From positions 67,663,558 to 67,727,557 of the forward strand of contig NW_026262668.1 of NCBI RefSeq assembly GCF_021869535.1: a DNA stretch of 64,000 bases. The letters run 5' to 3'. This document shows, piece after piece, positions 9,205 to 21,543 of the stretch (its first letter is position 1; each line of letters starts with the position of its first letter). The notes under the pieces are model-generated. The model had not been told where the DNA came from, did no database searches, and saw nothing but the letters and a program-made list of their open reading frames with translations. The position numbers and the translations under genes are program-made. The DNA comes from Mytilus californianus (lineage: Eukaryota > Mollusca > Bivalvia > Mytilida > Mytilidae).

Positions 9205-9488
9205 AGTGATTTTTTTAAGTAAGTTAGGAATCAATTTATCGATTTTTGCATTTATTGACGAAAATTTTAATGCATAAAAGATTAATACATTGAAGATCTT
9301 GTTTTAATCATAGATAGAACACAATTATCATGTTTCATTTACGTATTTCAAATTCTGAACGCTATCTACATGCAGTTAAAAATTCATGACTAGCATTGCA
9401 GAAGAATAACTGGTTACACGTATAATACAGGTTTTCACAACTATTCGAAATGCTTTGAAAACAGGAGTAACGGGGGAGAAAAAAACTA

Positions 9489-9579
9489 TGCCCCGGGTGA
9501 GGATCGAACTCACGACCTTCAGATCGCTCTGTCATTTGTGATTATGAGACTGACGCGCTACCTACTGCGCTACCGAGGC
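9489..9579 (-). tRNA. tRNA-Met (CAT, intron), copy 2
   Basis: No change seen against the copy at 2669. The intron occupies 9525-9542. Confidence 0.96.
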
Positions 9580-10318
9580 CATGGTTCTAAAACTTCAATT
9601 TAAGGTGTAAATACTTCATAACATTACCATTAACATTGTAGTTACTTGTCAAGGTGAGTGCAGGGCAAAAAGAAACATCTTTTTCTTAAAGGAAACATAT
9701 TTCAAAACATAATGAGCTGTGTTGGTTGTTCATTTTTATAGTTCTTTAGTTTTTGAAATACTTTTTATGGTTTTGGGTTTTTTCCCCCCATTTCTTTTTT
9801 CTCCAGGAGCAAATTAAGTATATAGTGATGACAGAAAACTCTTTTAAAAAAATATGCTGCGGAAACTATTTGTTGTTAGCGAAAAAACGTTTTGCACGTG
9901 CATTAATCACGTTTCAGTGAGCACAGTTAGCATTGAAGCCGTTATAATTTCAACGATTTTCGCGCGGTCAAAATGTACTATAGTCTAATTCATCCAATTT
10001 GAAATAGTGAAAACCGCCCTCCTGTATGACGTTACTTGTGAGTACTAATATCAAATTCTAAGCCAAATTAAGTCCATGTTACCATATATAGTCAAATCAT
10101 AGATAACTCTGTTAAGATAGAGAAGCGAAATGATAGAATTTAATATGCATTGTGCTAGATATCAATAGTATTAGGACAGAATAATAATTTAATTTTGGAA
10201 AGAGAAAAAAAACATGTTGCTACGTAACATTTCGTATTTTATGCCTGTAAGACATATTTTGTCAGTTGTAAATAATGTAAACGAATGATACCTTGATTAA
10301 GCTGCAATAGTAAGCGTC
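9580..10318. other. Representative unit spacer (tRNA-Met 5' side to tRNA-Leu)
   Basis: 739 bp without any reading frame or RNA gene I recognise. It holds a GTGAGT donor-like site at 9654 with a pyrimidine-rich tract and CAG acceptor-like site ending at 9806 on the + strand, a CACGTG hexamer at about 9895, and otherwise AT-rich sequence. The same spacer recurs in every unit; four units differ by an extra ten bases near TAGTCTA. Confidence 0.8.
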
Positions 10319-10400
10319 GGTAGCGTGGCCGAGCGGTCTAAGGCGCTGGTTTAAGGCACCAGTCTCCTCGGAGGCGTGGGTTCGAATCCCACCGCTGCCA
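10319..10400 (+). tRNA. tRNA-Leu (AAG), copy 2
   Basis: Same sequence as the 628 copy. First unit after the LINE at 3301-9145 with both genes complete. Confidence 0.97.
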
Positions 10401-10405
10401 AGTGA

Positions 10406-10412
10406 TTTTTTT
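10406..10412 (+). terminator. Pol III terminator of tRNA-Leu (representative)
   Basis: Seven T on the sense strand, five bases after the gene. The same run follows every tRNA-Leu copy in the array. Confidence 0.9.
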
Positions 10413-10674
10413 AAGTAAGTTAGGAATCAATTTATCGATTTTTGCATTTATTGACGAAAATTTTAATGCATAAAAGATTAATACATTGAAGATCTTGTTT
10501 TAATCATAGATAGAACACAATTATCATGTTTCATTTACGTATTTCAAATTCTGAACGCTATCTACATGCAGTTAAAAATTCATGACTAGCATTGCAGAAG
10601 AATAACTGGTTACACGTATAATACAGGTTTTCACAACTATTCGAAATGCTTTGAAAACAGGAGTAACGGGGGAG

Positions 10675-10681
10675 AAAAAAA
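10675..10681 (-). terminator. Pol III terminator of tRNA-Met (representative)
   Basis: Seven T on the - strand just after the tRNA-Met 3' end. Shorter runs occur in three units (T6 near 28973; T5 near 47802 and 50194). Confidence 0.9.
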
Positions 10682-10684
10682 CTA

Positions 10685-10775
10685 TGCCCCGGGTGAGGAT
10701 CGAACTCACGACCTTCAGATCGCTCTGTCATTTGTGATTATGAGACTGACGCGCTACCTACTGCGCTACCGAGGC
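10685..10775 (-). tRNA. tRNA-Met (CAT, intron), copy 3
   Basis: No change seen against copy 1. Its 3' end lies 284 bp from the convergent tRNA-Leu at 10319. Confidence 0.97.
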
Positions 10776-11514
10776 CATGGTTCTAAAACTTCAATTTAAG
10801 GTGTAAATACTTCATAACATTACCATTAACATTGTAGTTACTTGTCAAGGTGAGTGTAGGGCAAAAAGAAACATCTTTTTCTTAAAGGAAACATATTTCA
10901 AAACATAATGAGCTGTGTTGGTTGTTCATTTTTATAGTTCTTTAGTTTTTGAAATACTTTTTATGGTTTTGGGTTTTTTCCCCCCATTTCTTTTTTCTCC
11001 AGGAGCAAATTAAGTATATAGTGATGACAGAAAACTCTTTTAAAAAAATATGCTGCGGAAACTATTTGTTGTTAGCGAAAAAACGTTTTGCACGTGCATT
11101 AATCACGTTTCAGTGAGCACAGTTAGCATTGAAGCCGTTATAATTTCAACGATTTTTGCGCGGTCAAAATGTACTATAGTCTAATTCATCCAATTTGAAA
11201 TAGTGAAAACCGCCCTCCTGTATGACGTTACTTGTGAGTACTAATATCAAATTCTAAGCCAAATTAAGTCCATGTTACCATATATAGTCAAATCATAGAT
11301 AACTCTGTTAAGATAGAGAAGCGAAATGATAGAATTTAATATGCATTGTGCTAGATATCAATAGTATTCGGACAGAATAATAATTTAATTTTGGAAAGAG
11401 AAAAAAAACATGTTGCTACGTAACATTTCGTATTTTATGCCTGTAAGACATATTTTGTCAGTTGTAAATAATGTAAACGAATGATACCTTGATTAAGCTG
11501 CAATAGTAAGCGTC

Positions 11515-11596
11515 GGTAGCGTGGCCGAGCGGTCTAAGGCGCTGGTTTAAGGCACCAGTCTCCTCGGAGGCGTGGGTTCGAATCCCACCGCTGCCA
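11515..11596 (+). tRNA. tRNA-Leu (AAG), copy 3
   Basis: Same as the 628 copy. Confidence 0.97.
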
Positions 11597-11880
11597 AGTG
11601 ATTTTTTTAAGTAAGTTAGGAATCAATTTATCGATTTTTGCATTTATTGACGAAAATTTTAATGCATAAAAGATTAATACATTGAAGATCTTGTTTTAAT
11701 CATAGATAGAACACAATTATCATGTTTCATTTACGTATTTCAAATTCTGAACGCTATCTACATGCAGTTAAAAATTCATGACTAGCATTGCAGAAGAATA
11801 ACTGGTTACACGTATAATACAGGTTTTCACAACTATTCGAAATGCTTTGAAAACAGGAGTAACGGGGGAGAAAAAAACTA

Positions 11881-11971
11881 TGCCCCGGGTGAGGATCGAA
11901 CTCACGACCTTCAGATCGCTCTGTCATTTGTGATTATGAGACTGACGCGCTACCTACTGCGCTACCGAGGC
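11881..11971 (-). tRNA. tRNA-Met (CAT, intron), copy 4
   Basis: Gene unchanged; one T-to-G change lies upstream of its 5' end in the spacer. Confidence 0.97.
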
Positions 11972-12710
11972 CATGGTTCTAAAACTGCAATTTAAGGTGT
12001 AAATACTTCATAACATTACCATTAACATTGTAGTTACTTGTCAAGGTGAGTGTAGGGCAAAAAGAAACATCTTTTTCTTAAAGGAAACATATTTCAAAAC
12101 ATAATGAGCTGTGTTGGTTGTTCATTTTTATAGTTCTTTAGTTTTTGAAATACTTTTTATGGTTTTGGGTTTTTTCCCCCCATTTCTTTTTTCTCCAGGA
12201 GCAAATTAAGTATATAGTGATGACAGAAAACTCTTTTAAAAAAATATGCTGCGGAAACTATTTGTTGTTAGCGAAAAAACGTTTTGCACGTGCATTAATC
12301 ACGTTTCAGTGAGCACAGTTAGCATTGAAGCCGTTATAATTTCAACGATTTTCGCGCGGTCAAAATGTACTATAGTCTAATTCATCCAATTTGAAATAGT
12401 GAAAACCGCCCTCCTGTATGACGTTACTTGTGAGTACTAATATCAAATTCTAAGCCAAATTAAGTCCATGTTACCATATATAGTCAAATCATAGATAACT
12501 CTGTTAAGATAGAGAAGCGAAATGATAGAATTTAATATGCATTGTGCTAGATATCAATAGTATTAGGACAGAATAATAATTTAATTTTGGAAAGAGAAAA
12601 AAAACATGTTGCTACGTAACATTTCGTATTTTATGCCTGTAAGACATATTTTGTCAGTTGTAAATAATGTAAACGAATGATACCTTGATTAAGCTGCAAT
12701 AGTAAGCGTC

Positions 12711-12792
12711 GGTAGCGTGGCCGAGCGGTCTAAGGTGCTGGTTTAAGGCACCAGTCTCCTCGGAGGCGTGGGTTCGAATCCCACCGCTGCCA
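12711..12792 (+). tRNA. tRNA-Leu (AAG), copy 4, D-stem variant
   Basis: One C-to-T change at nt 26 turns a D-stem G-C pair into G-U. Probably tolerated. Confidence 0.95.
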
Positions 12793-13076
12793 AGTGATTT
12801 TTTTAAGTAAGTTAGGAATCAATTTATCGATTTTTGCATTTATTGACGAAAATTTTAATGCATAAAAGATTAATACATTGAAGATCTTGTTTTAATCATA
12901 GATAGAACACAATTATCATGTTTCATTTACGTATTTCAAATTCTGAACGCTATCTACATGCAGTTAAAAATTCATGACTAGCATTGCAGAAGAATAACTG
13001 GTTACACGTATAATACAGGTTTTCACAACTATTCGAAATGCTTTGAAAACAGGAGTAACGGGGGAGAAAAAAACTA

Positions 13077-13167
13077 TGCCCCGGGTGAGGATCGAACTCA
13101 CGACCTTCAGATCGCTCTGTCATTTGTGATTATGAGACTGACGCGCTACCTACTGCGCTACCGAGGC
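13077..13167 (-). tRNA. tRNA-Met (CAT, intron), copy 5
   Basis: No change seen against copy 1. Confidence 0.97.
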
Positions 13168-13906
13168 CATGGTTCTAAAACTTCAATTTAAGGTGTAAAT
13201 ACTTCATAACATTACCATTAACATTGTAGTTACTTGTCAAGGTGAGTGTAGGGCAAAAAGAAACATCTTTTTCTTAAAGGAAACATATTTCAAAACATAA
13301 TGAGCTGTGTTGGTTGTTCATTTTTATAGTTCTTTAGTTTTTGAAATACTTTTTATGGTTTTGGGTTTTTTCCCCCCATTTCTTTTTTCTCCAGGAGCAA
13401 ATTAAGTATATAGTGATGACAGAAAACTCTTTTAAAAAAATATGCTGCGGAAACTATTTGTTGTTAGCGAAAAAACGTTTTGCACGTGCATTAATCACGT
13501 TTCAGTGAGCACAGTTAGCATTGAAGCCGTTATAATTTCAACGATTTTCGCGCGGTCAAAATGTACTATAGTCTAATTCATCCAATTTGAAATAGTGAAA
13601 ACCGCCCTCCTGTATGACGTTACTTGTGAGTACTAATATCAAATTCTAAGCCAAATTAAGTCCATGTTACCATATATAGTCAAATCATAGATAACTCTGT
13701 TAAGATAGAGAAGCGAAATGATAGAATTTAATATGCATTGTGCTAGATATCAATAGTATTAGGACAGAATAATAATTTAATTTTGGAAAGAGAAAAAAAA
13801 CATGTTGCTACGTAACATTTCGTATTTTATGCCTGTAAGACATATTTTGTCAGTTGTAAATAATGTAAACGAATGATACCTTGATTAAGCTGCAATAGTA
13901 AGCGTC

Positions 13907-13988
13907 GGTAGCGTGGCCGCGCGGTCTAAGGCGCTGGTTTAAGGCACCAGTCTCCTCGGAGGCGTGGGTTCGAATCCCACCGCTGCCA
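13907..13988 (+). tRNA. tRNA-Leu (AAG), copy 5, A14C variant
   Basis: GAGCGG reads GCGCGG, which replaces A14, a near-universal base that pairs with U8 in the tRNA core and also lies in the A box. Function is doubtful. Shared with the next copy. Confidence 0.88.
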
Positions 13989-14272
13989 AGTGATTTTTTT
14001 AAGTAAGTTAGGAATCAATTTATCGATTTTTGCATTTGTTGACGAAAATTTTAATGCATAAAAGATTAATACATTGAAGATCTTGTTTTAATCATAGATA
14101 GAACACAATTATCATGTTTCATTTACGTATTTCAAATTCTGAACGCTATCTACATGCAGTTAAAAATTCATGACTAGCATTGCAGAAGAATAACTGGTTA
14201 CACGTATAATACAGGTTTTCACAACTATTCGAAATGCTTTGAAAACAGGAGTAACGGGGGAGAAAAAAACTA

Positions 14273-14363
14273 TGCCCCGGGTGAGGATCGAACTCACGAC
14301 CTTCAGATCGCTCTGTCATTTGTGATTATGAGACTGACGCGCTACCTACTGCGCTACCGAGGC
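14273..14363 (-). tRNA. tRNA-Met (CAT, intron), copy 6
   Basis: No change seen against copy 1. Confidence 0.97.
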
Positions 14364-15102
14364 CATGGTTCTAAAACTTCAATTTAAGGTGTAAATACTT
14401 CATAACATTACCATTAACATTGTAGTTACTTGTCAAGGTGAGTGTAGGGCAAAAAGAAACATCTTTTTCTTAAAGGAAACATATTTCAAAACATAATGAG
14501 CTGTGTTGGTTGTTCATTTTTATAGTTCTTTAGTTTTTGAAATACTTTTTATGGTTTTGGGTTTTTTCCCCCCATTTCTTTTTTCTCCAGGAGCAAATTA
14601 AGTATATAGTGATGACAGAAAACTCTTTTAAAAAAATATGCTGCGGAAACTATTTGTTGTTAGCGAAAAAACGTTTTGCACGTGCATTAATCACGTTTCA
14701 GTGAGCACAGTTAGCATTGAAGCCGTTATAATTTCAACGATTTTCGCGCGGTCAAAATGTACTATAGTCTAATTCATCCAATTTGAAATAGTGAAAACCG
14801 CCCTCCTGTATGACGTTACTTGTGAGTACTAATATCAAATTCTAAGCCAAATTAAGTCCATGTTACCATATATAGTCAAATCATAGATAACTCTGTTAAG
14901 ATAGAGAAGCGAAATGATAGAATTTAATATGCATTGTGCTAGATATCAATAGTATTAGGACAGAATAATAATTTAATTTTGGAAAGAGAAAAAAAACATG
15001 TTGCTACGTAACATTTCGTATTTTATGCCTGTAAGACATATTTTGTCAGTTGTAAATAATGTAAACGAATGATACCTTGATTAAGCTGCAATAGTAAGCG
15101 TC

Positions 15103-15184
15103 GGTAGCGTGGCCGCGCGGTCTAAGGCGCTGGTTTAAGGCACCAGTCTCCTCGGAGGCGTGGGTTCGAATCCCACCGCTGCCA
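15103..15184 (+). tRNA. tRNA-Leu (AAG), copy 6, A14C variant
   Basis: Carries the same A14C change as the neighbouring copy at 13907, so the two units probably arose by local duplication or conversion. Confidence 0.88.
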
Positions 15185-15468
15185 AGTGATTTTTTTAAGT
15201 AAGTTAGGAATCAATTTATCGATTTTTGCATTTATTGACGAAAATTTTAATGCATAAAAGATTAATACATTGAAGATCTTGTTTTAATCATAGATAGAAC
15301 ACAATTATCATGTTTCATTTACGTATTTCAAATTCTGAACGCTATCTACATGCAGTTAAAAATTCATGACTAGCATTGCAGAAGAATAACTGGTTACACG
15401 TATAATACAGGTTTTCACAACTATTCGAAATGCTTTGAAAACAGGAGTAACGGGGGAGAAAAAAACTA

Positions 15469-15559
15469 TGCCCCGGGTGAGGATCGAACTCACGACCTTC
15501 AGATCGCTCTGTCATTTGTGATTATGAGACTGACGCGCTACCTACTGCGCTACCGAGGC
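15469..15559 (-). tRNA. tRNA-Met (CAT, intron), copy 7
   Basis: No change seen against copy 1. Confidence 0.97.
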
Positions 15560-16299
15560 CATGGTTCTAAAACTTCAATTTAAGGTGTAAATACTTCATA
15601 ACATTACCATTAACATTGTAGTTACTTGTCAAGGTGAGTGTAGGGCAAAAAGAAACATCTTTTTCTTAAAGGAAACATATTTCAAAACATAATGAGCTGT
15701 GTTGGTTGTTCATTTTTATAGTTCTTTAGTTTTTGAAATACTTTTTATGGTTTTGGGTTTTTTCCCCCCATTTCTTTTTTCTCCAGGAGCAAATTAAGTA
15801 TATAGTGATGACAGAAAACTCTTTTAAAAAAATATGCTGCGGAAACTATTTGTTGTTAGCGAAAAAACGTTTTGCACGTGCATTAATCACGTTTCAGTGA
15901 GCACAGTTAGCATTGAAGCCGTTATAATTTCAACGATTTTCGCGCGGTCAAAATGTACTATAGTCTAATTCATCCAATTTGAAATAGTGAAAACCGCCCT
16001 CCTGTATGACGTTACTTGTGAGTACTAATATCAAATTCTAAGCCAAATTAAGTCCATGTTACCATATATAGTCAAATCATAGATAACTCTGTTAAGATAG
16101 AGAAGCGAAATGATAGAATTTAATATGCATTGTGCTAGATATCAATAGTATTAGGACAGAATAATAATTCAATTTTGGAAAGAGAAAAAAAAACATGTTG
16201 CTACGTAACATTTCGTATTTTATGCCTGTAAGACATATTTTGTCAGTTGTAAATAATGTAAACGAATGATACCTTGATTAAGCTGCAATAGTAAGCGTC

Positions 16300-16381
16300 G
16301 GTAGCGTGGCCGAGCGGTCTAAGGCGCTGGTTTAAGGCACCAGTCTCCTCGGAGGCGTGGGTTCGAATCCCACAGCTGCCA
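16300..16381 (+). tRNA. tRNA-Leu (AAG), copy 7, acceptor-stem variant
   Basis: C-to-A at nt 75 makes a G-A mismatch at the last acceptor-stem pair (7-66). The same change recurs at 19891. Confidence 0.9.
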
Positions 16382-16665
16382 AGTGATTTTTTTAAGTAAG
16401 TTAGGAATCAATTTATCGATTTTTGCATTTATTGACGAAAATTTTAATGCATAAAAGATTAATACATTGAAGATCTTGTTTTAATCATAGATAGAACACA
16501 ATTATCATGTTTCATTTACGTATTTCAAATTCTGAACGCTATCTACATGCAGTTAAAAATTCATGACTAGCATTGCAGAAGAATAACTGGTTACACGTAT
16601 AATACAGGTTTTCACAACTATTCGAAATGCTTTGAAAACAGGAGTAACGGGGGAGAAAAAAACTA

Positions 16666-16756
16666 TGCCCCGGGTGAGGATCGAACTCACGACCTTCAGA
16701 TCGCTCTGTCATTTGTGATTATGAGACTGACGCGCTACCTACTGCGCTACCGAGGC
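16666..16756 (-). tRNA. tRNA-Met (CAT, intron), copy 8
   Basis: No change seen against copy 1. Confidence 0.97.
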
Positions 16757-17496
16757 CATGGTTCTAAAACTTCAATTTAAGGTGTAAATACTTCATAACA
16801 TTACCATTAACATTGTAGTTACTTGTCAAGGTGAGTGTAGGGCAAAAAGAAACATCTTTTTCTTAAAGGAAACATATTTCAAAACATAATGAGCTGTGTT
16901 GGTTGTTCATTTTTATAGTTCTTTAGTTTTTGAAATACTTTTTATGGTTTTGGGTTTTTTCCCCCCATTTCTTTTTTCTCCAGGAGCAAATTAAGTATAT
17001 AGTGATGACAGAAAACTCTTTTAAAAAAATATGCTGCGGAAACTATTTGTTGTTAGCGAAAAAACGTTTTGCACGTGCATTAATCACGTTTCAGTGAGCA
17101 CAGTTAGCATTGAAGCCGTTATAATTTCAACGATTTTCGCGCGGTCAAAATGTACTATAGTCTAATTCATCCAATTTGAAATAGTGAAAACCGCCCTCCT
17201 GTATGACGTTACTTGTGAGTACTAATATCAAATTCTAAGCCAAATTAAGTCCATGTTACCATATATAGTCAAATCATAGATAACTCTGTTAAGATAGAGA
17301 AGCGAAATGATAGAATTTAATATGCATTGTGCTAGATATCAATAGTATTAGGACAGAATAATAATTCAATTTTGGAAAGAGAAAAAAAAACATGTTGCTA
17401 CGTAACATTTCGTATTTTATGCCTGTAAGACATATTTTGTCAGTTGTAAATAATGTAAACGAATGATACCTTGATTAAGCTGCAATAGTAAGCGTC

Positions 17497-17578
17497 GGTA
17501 GCGTGGCCGAGCGGTCTAAGGCGCTGGTTTAAGGCACCAGTCTCCTCGGAGGCGTGGGTTCGAATCCCACCGCTGCCA
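17497..17578 (+). tRNA. tRNA-Leu (AAG), copy 8
   Basis: Same as the 628 copy; its spacer has the extra A of the 1,197-bp unit type. Confidence 0.97.
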
Positions 17579-17862
17579 AGTGATTTTTTTAAGTAAGTTA
17601 GGAATCAGTTTATCGATTTTTGCATTTATTGACGAAAATTTTAATGCATAAAAGATTAATACATTGAAGATCTTGTTTTAATCATAGATAGAACACAATT
17701 ATCATGTTTCATTTACGTATTTCAAATTCTGAACGCTATCTACATGTAGTTAAAAATTCATGACTAGCATTGCAGAAGAATAACTGGTTACACGTATAAT
17801 ACAGGTTTTCACAACTATTCGAAATGCTTTGAAAACAGGAGTAACGGGGGAGAAAAAAACTA

Positions 17863-17953
17863 TGCCCCGGGTGAGGATCGAACTCACGACCTTCAGATCG
17901 CTCTGTCATTTGTGATTATGAGACTGACGCGCTACCTACTGCGCTACCGAGGC
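17863..17953 (-). tRNA. tRNA-Met (CAT, intron), copy 9
   Basis: No change seen against copy 1. Confidence 0.97.
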
Positions 17954-18693
17954 CATGGTTCTAAAACTTCAATTTAAGGTGTAAATACTTCATAACATTA
18001 CCATTAACATTGTAGTTACTTGTCAAGGTGAGTGTAGGGCAAAAAGAAACATCTTTTTCTTAAAGGAAACATATTTCAAAACATAATGAGCTGTGTTGGT
18101 TGTTCATTTTTATAGTTCTTTAGTTTTTGAAATACTTTTTATGGTTTTGGGTTTTTTCCCCCCATTTCTTTTTTCTCCAGGAGCAAATTAAGTATATAGT
18201 GATGACAGAAAACTCTTTTAAAAAAATATGCTGCGGAAACTATTTGTTGTTAGCGAAAAAACGTTTTGCACGTGCATTAATCACGTTTCAGTGAGCACAG
18301 TTAGCATTGAAGCCGTTATAATTTCAACGATTTTCGCGCGGTCAAAATGTACTATAGTCTAATTCATCCAATTTGAAATAGTGAAAACCGCCCTCCTGTA
18401 TGACGTTACTTGTGAGTACTAATATCAAATTCTAAGCCAAATTAAGTCCATGTTACCATATATAGTCAAATCATAGATAACTCTGTTAAGATAGAGAAGC
18501 GAAATGATAGAATTTAATATGCATTGTGCTAGATATCAATAGTATTAGGACAGAATAATAATTCAATTTTGGAAAGAGAAAAAAAAACATGTTGCTACGT
18601 AACATTTCGTATTTTATGCCTGTAAGACATATTTTGTCAGTTGTAAATAATGTAAACGAATGATACCTTGATTAAGCTGCAATAGTAAGCGTC

Positions 18694-18775
18694 GGTAGCG
18701 TGGCCGAGCGGTCTAAGGCGCTGGTTTAAGGCACCAGTCTCCTCGGAGGCGTGGGTTCGAATCCCACCGCTGCCA
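18694..18775 (+). tRNA. tRNA-Leu (AAG), copy 9
   Basis: Same as the 628 copy. Confidence 0.97.
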
Positions 18776-19059
18776 AGTGATTTTTTTAAGTAAGTTAGGA
18801 ATCAATTTATCGATTTTTGCATTTATTGACGAAAATTTTAATGCATAAAAGATTAATACATTGAAGATCTTGTTTTAATCATAGATAGAACACAATTATC
18901 ATGTTTCATTTACGTATTTCAAATTCTGAACGCTATCTACATGCAGTTAAAAATTCATGACTAGCATTGCAGAAGAATAACTGGTTACACGTATAATACA
19001 GGTTTTCACAACTATTCGAAATGCTTTGAAAACAGGAGTAACGGGGGAGAAAAAAACTA

Positions 19060-19150
19060 TGCCCCGGGTGAGGATCGAACTCACGACCTTCAGATCGCTC
19101 TGTCATTTGTGATTATGAGACTGACGCGCTACCTACTGCGCTACCGAGGC
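19060..19150 (-). tRNA. tRNA-Met (CAT, intron), copy 10
   Basis: Gene unchanged; a single A-to-C change lies just upstream (AACACTT for AAAACTT on the + strand). Confidence 0.97.
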
Positions 19151-19890
19151 CATGGTTCTAACACTTCAATTTAAGGTGTAAATACTTCATAACATTACCA
19201 TTAACATTGTAGTTACTTGTCAAGGTGAGTGTAGGGCAAAAAGAAACATCTTTTTCTTAAAGGAAACATATTTCAAAACATAATGAGCTGTGTTGGTTGT
19301 TCATTTTTATAGTTCTTTAGTTTTTGAAATACTTTTTATGGTTTTGGGTTTTTTCCCCCCATTTCTTTTTTCTCCAGGAGCAAATTAAGTATATAGTGAT
19401 GACAGAAAACTCTTTTAAAAAAATATGCTGCGGAAACTATTTGTTGTTAGCGAAAAAACGTTTTGCACGTGCATTAATCACGTTTCAGTGAGCACAGTTA
19501 GCATTGAAGCCGTTATAATTTCAACGATTTTCGCGCGGTCAAAATGTACTATAGTCTAATTCATCCAATTTGAAATAGTGAAAACCGCCCTCCTGTATGA
19601 CGTTACTTGTGAGTACTAATATCAAATTCTAAGCCAAATTAAGTCCATGTTACCATATATAGTCAAATCATAGATAACTCTGTTAAGATAGAGAAGCGAA
19701 ATGATAGAATTTAATATGCATTGTGCTAGATATCAATAGTATTAGGACAGAATAATAATTCAATTTTGGAAAGAGAAAAAAAAACATGTTGCTACGTAAC
19801 ATTTCGTATTTTATGCCTGTAAGACATATTTTGTCAGTTGTAAATAATGTAAACGAATGATACCTTGATTAAGCTGCAATAGTAAGCGTC

Positions 19891-19972
19891 GGTAGCGTGG
19901 CCGAGCGGTCTAAGGCGCTGGTTTAAGGCACCAGTCTCCTCGGAGGCGTGGGTTCGAATCCCACAGCTGCCA
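19891..19972 (+). tRNA. tRNA-Leu (AAG), copy 10, acceptor-stem variant
   Basis: Same nt-75 C-to-A mismatch as the copy at 16300. Confidence 0.9.
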
Positions 19973-20256
19973 AGTGATTTTTTTAAGTAAGTTAGGAATC
20001 AATTTATCGATTTTTGCATTTATTGACGAAAATTTTAATGCATAAAAGATTAATACATTGAAGATCTTGTTTTAATCATAGATAGAACACAATTATCATG
20101 TTTCATTTACGTATTTCAAATTCTGAACGCTATCTACATGCAGTTAAAAATTCATGACTAGCATTGCAGAAGAATAACTGGTTACACGTATAATACAGGT
20201 TTTCACAACTATTCGAAATGCTTTGAAAACAGGAGTAACGGGGGAGAAAAAAACTA

Positions 20257-20347
20257 TGCCCCGGGTGAGGATCGAACTCACGACCTTCAGATCGCTCTGT
20301 CATTTGTGATTATGAGACTGACGCGCTACCTACTGCGCTACCGAGGC
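20257..20347 (-). tRNA. tRNA-Met (CAT, intron), copy 11
   Basis: No change seen against copy 1. Confidence 0.97.
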
Positions 20348-21086
20348 CATGGTTCTAAAACTTCAATTTAAGGTGTAAATACTTCATAACATTACCATTA
20401 ACATTGTAGTTACTTGTCAAGGTGAGTGTAGGGCAAAAAGAAACATCTTTTTCTTAAAGGAAACATATTTCAAAACATAATGAGCTGTGTTGGTTGTTCA
20501 TTTTTATAGTTCTTTAGTTTTTGAAATACTTTTTATGGTTTTGGGTTTTTTCCCCCCATTTCTTTTTTCTCCAGGAGCAAATTAAGTATATAGTGATGAC
20601 AGAAAACTCTTTTAAAAAAATATGCTGCGGAAACTATTTGTTGTTAGCGAAAAAACGTTTTGCACGTGCATTAATCACGTTTCAGTGAGCACAGTTAGCA
20701 TTGAAGCCGTTATAATTTCAACGATTTTCGCGCGGTCAAAATGTACTATAGTCTAATTCATCCAATTTGAAATAGTGAAAACCGCCCTCCTGTATGACGT
20801 TACTTGTGAGTACTAATATCAAATTCTAAGCCAAATTAAGTCCATGTTACCATATATAGTCAAATCATAGATAACTCTGTTAAGATAGAGAAGCGAAATG
20901 ATAGAATTTAATATGCATTGTGCTAGATATCAATAGTATTAGGACAGAATAATAATTTAATTTTGGAAAGAGAAAAAAAACATGTTGCTACGTAACATTT
21001 CGTATTTTATGCCTGTAAGACATATTTTGTCAGTTGTAAATAATGTAAACGAATGATACCTTGATTAAGCTGCAATAGTAAGCGTC

Positions 21087-21168
21087 GGTAGCGTGGCCGA
21101 GCGGTCTAAGGCGCTGGTTTAAGGCACCAGTCTCCTCGGAGGCGTGGGTTCGAATCCCACCGCTGCCA
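21087..21168 (+). tRNA. tRNA-Leu (AAG), copy 11
   Basis: Same as the 628 copy. Last tRNA-Leu before the CR1-like insertion. Confidence 0.97.
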
Positions 21169-21452
21169 AGTGATTTTTTTAAGTAAGTTAGGAATCAATT
21201 TATCGATTTTTGCATTTATTGACGAAAATTTTAATGCATAAAAGATTAATACATTGAAGATCTTGTTTTAATCATAGATAGAACACAATTATCATGTTTC
21301 ATTTACGTATTTCAAATTCTGAACGCTATCTACATGCAGTTAAAAATTCATGACTAGCATTGCAGAAGAATAACTGGTTACACGTATAATACAGGTTTTC
21401 ACAACTATTCGAAATGCTTTGAAAACAGGAGTAACGGGGGAGAAAAAAACTA

Positions 21453-21543
21453 TGCCCCGGGTGAGGATCGAACTCACGACCTTCAGATCGCTCTGTCATT
21501 TGTGATTATGAGACTGACGCGCTACCTACTGCGCTACCGAGGC
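21453..21543 (-). tRNA. tRNA-Met (CAT, intron), copy 12
   Basis: No change seen against copy 1. Confidence 0.97.
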
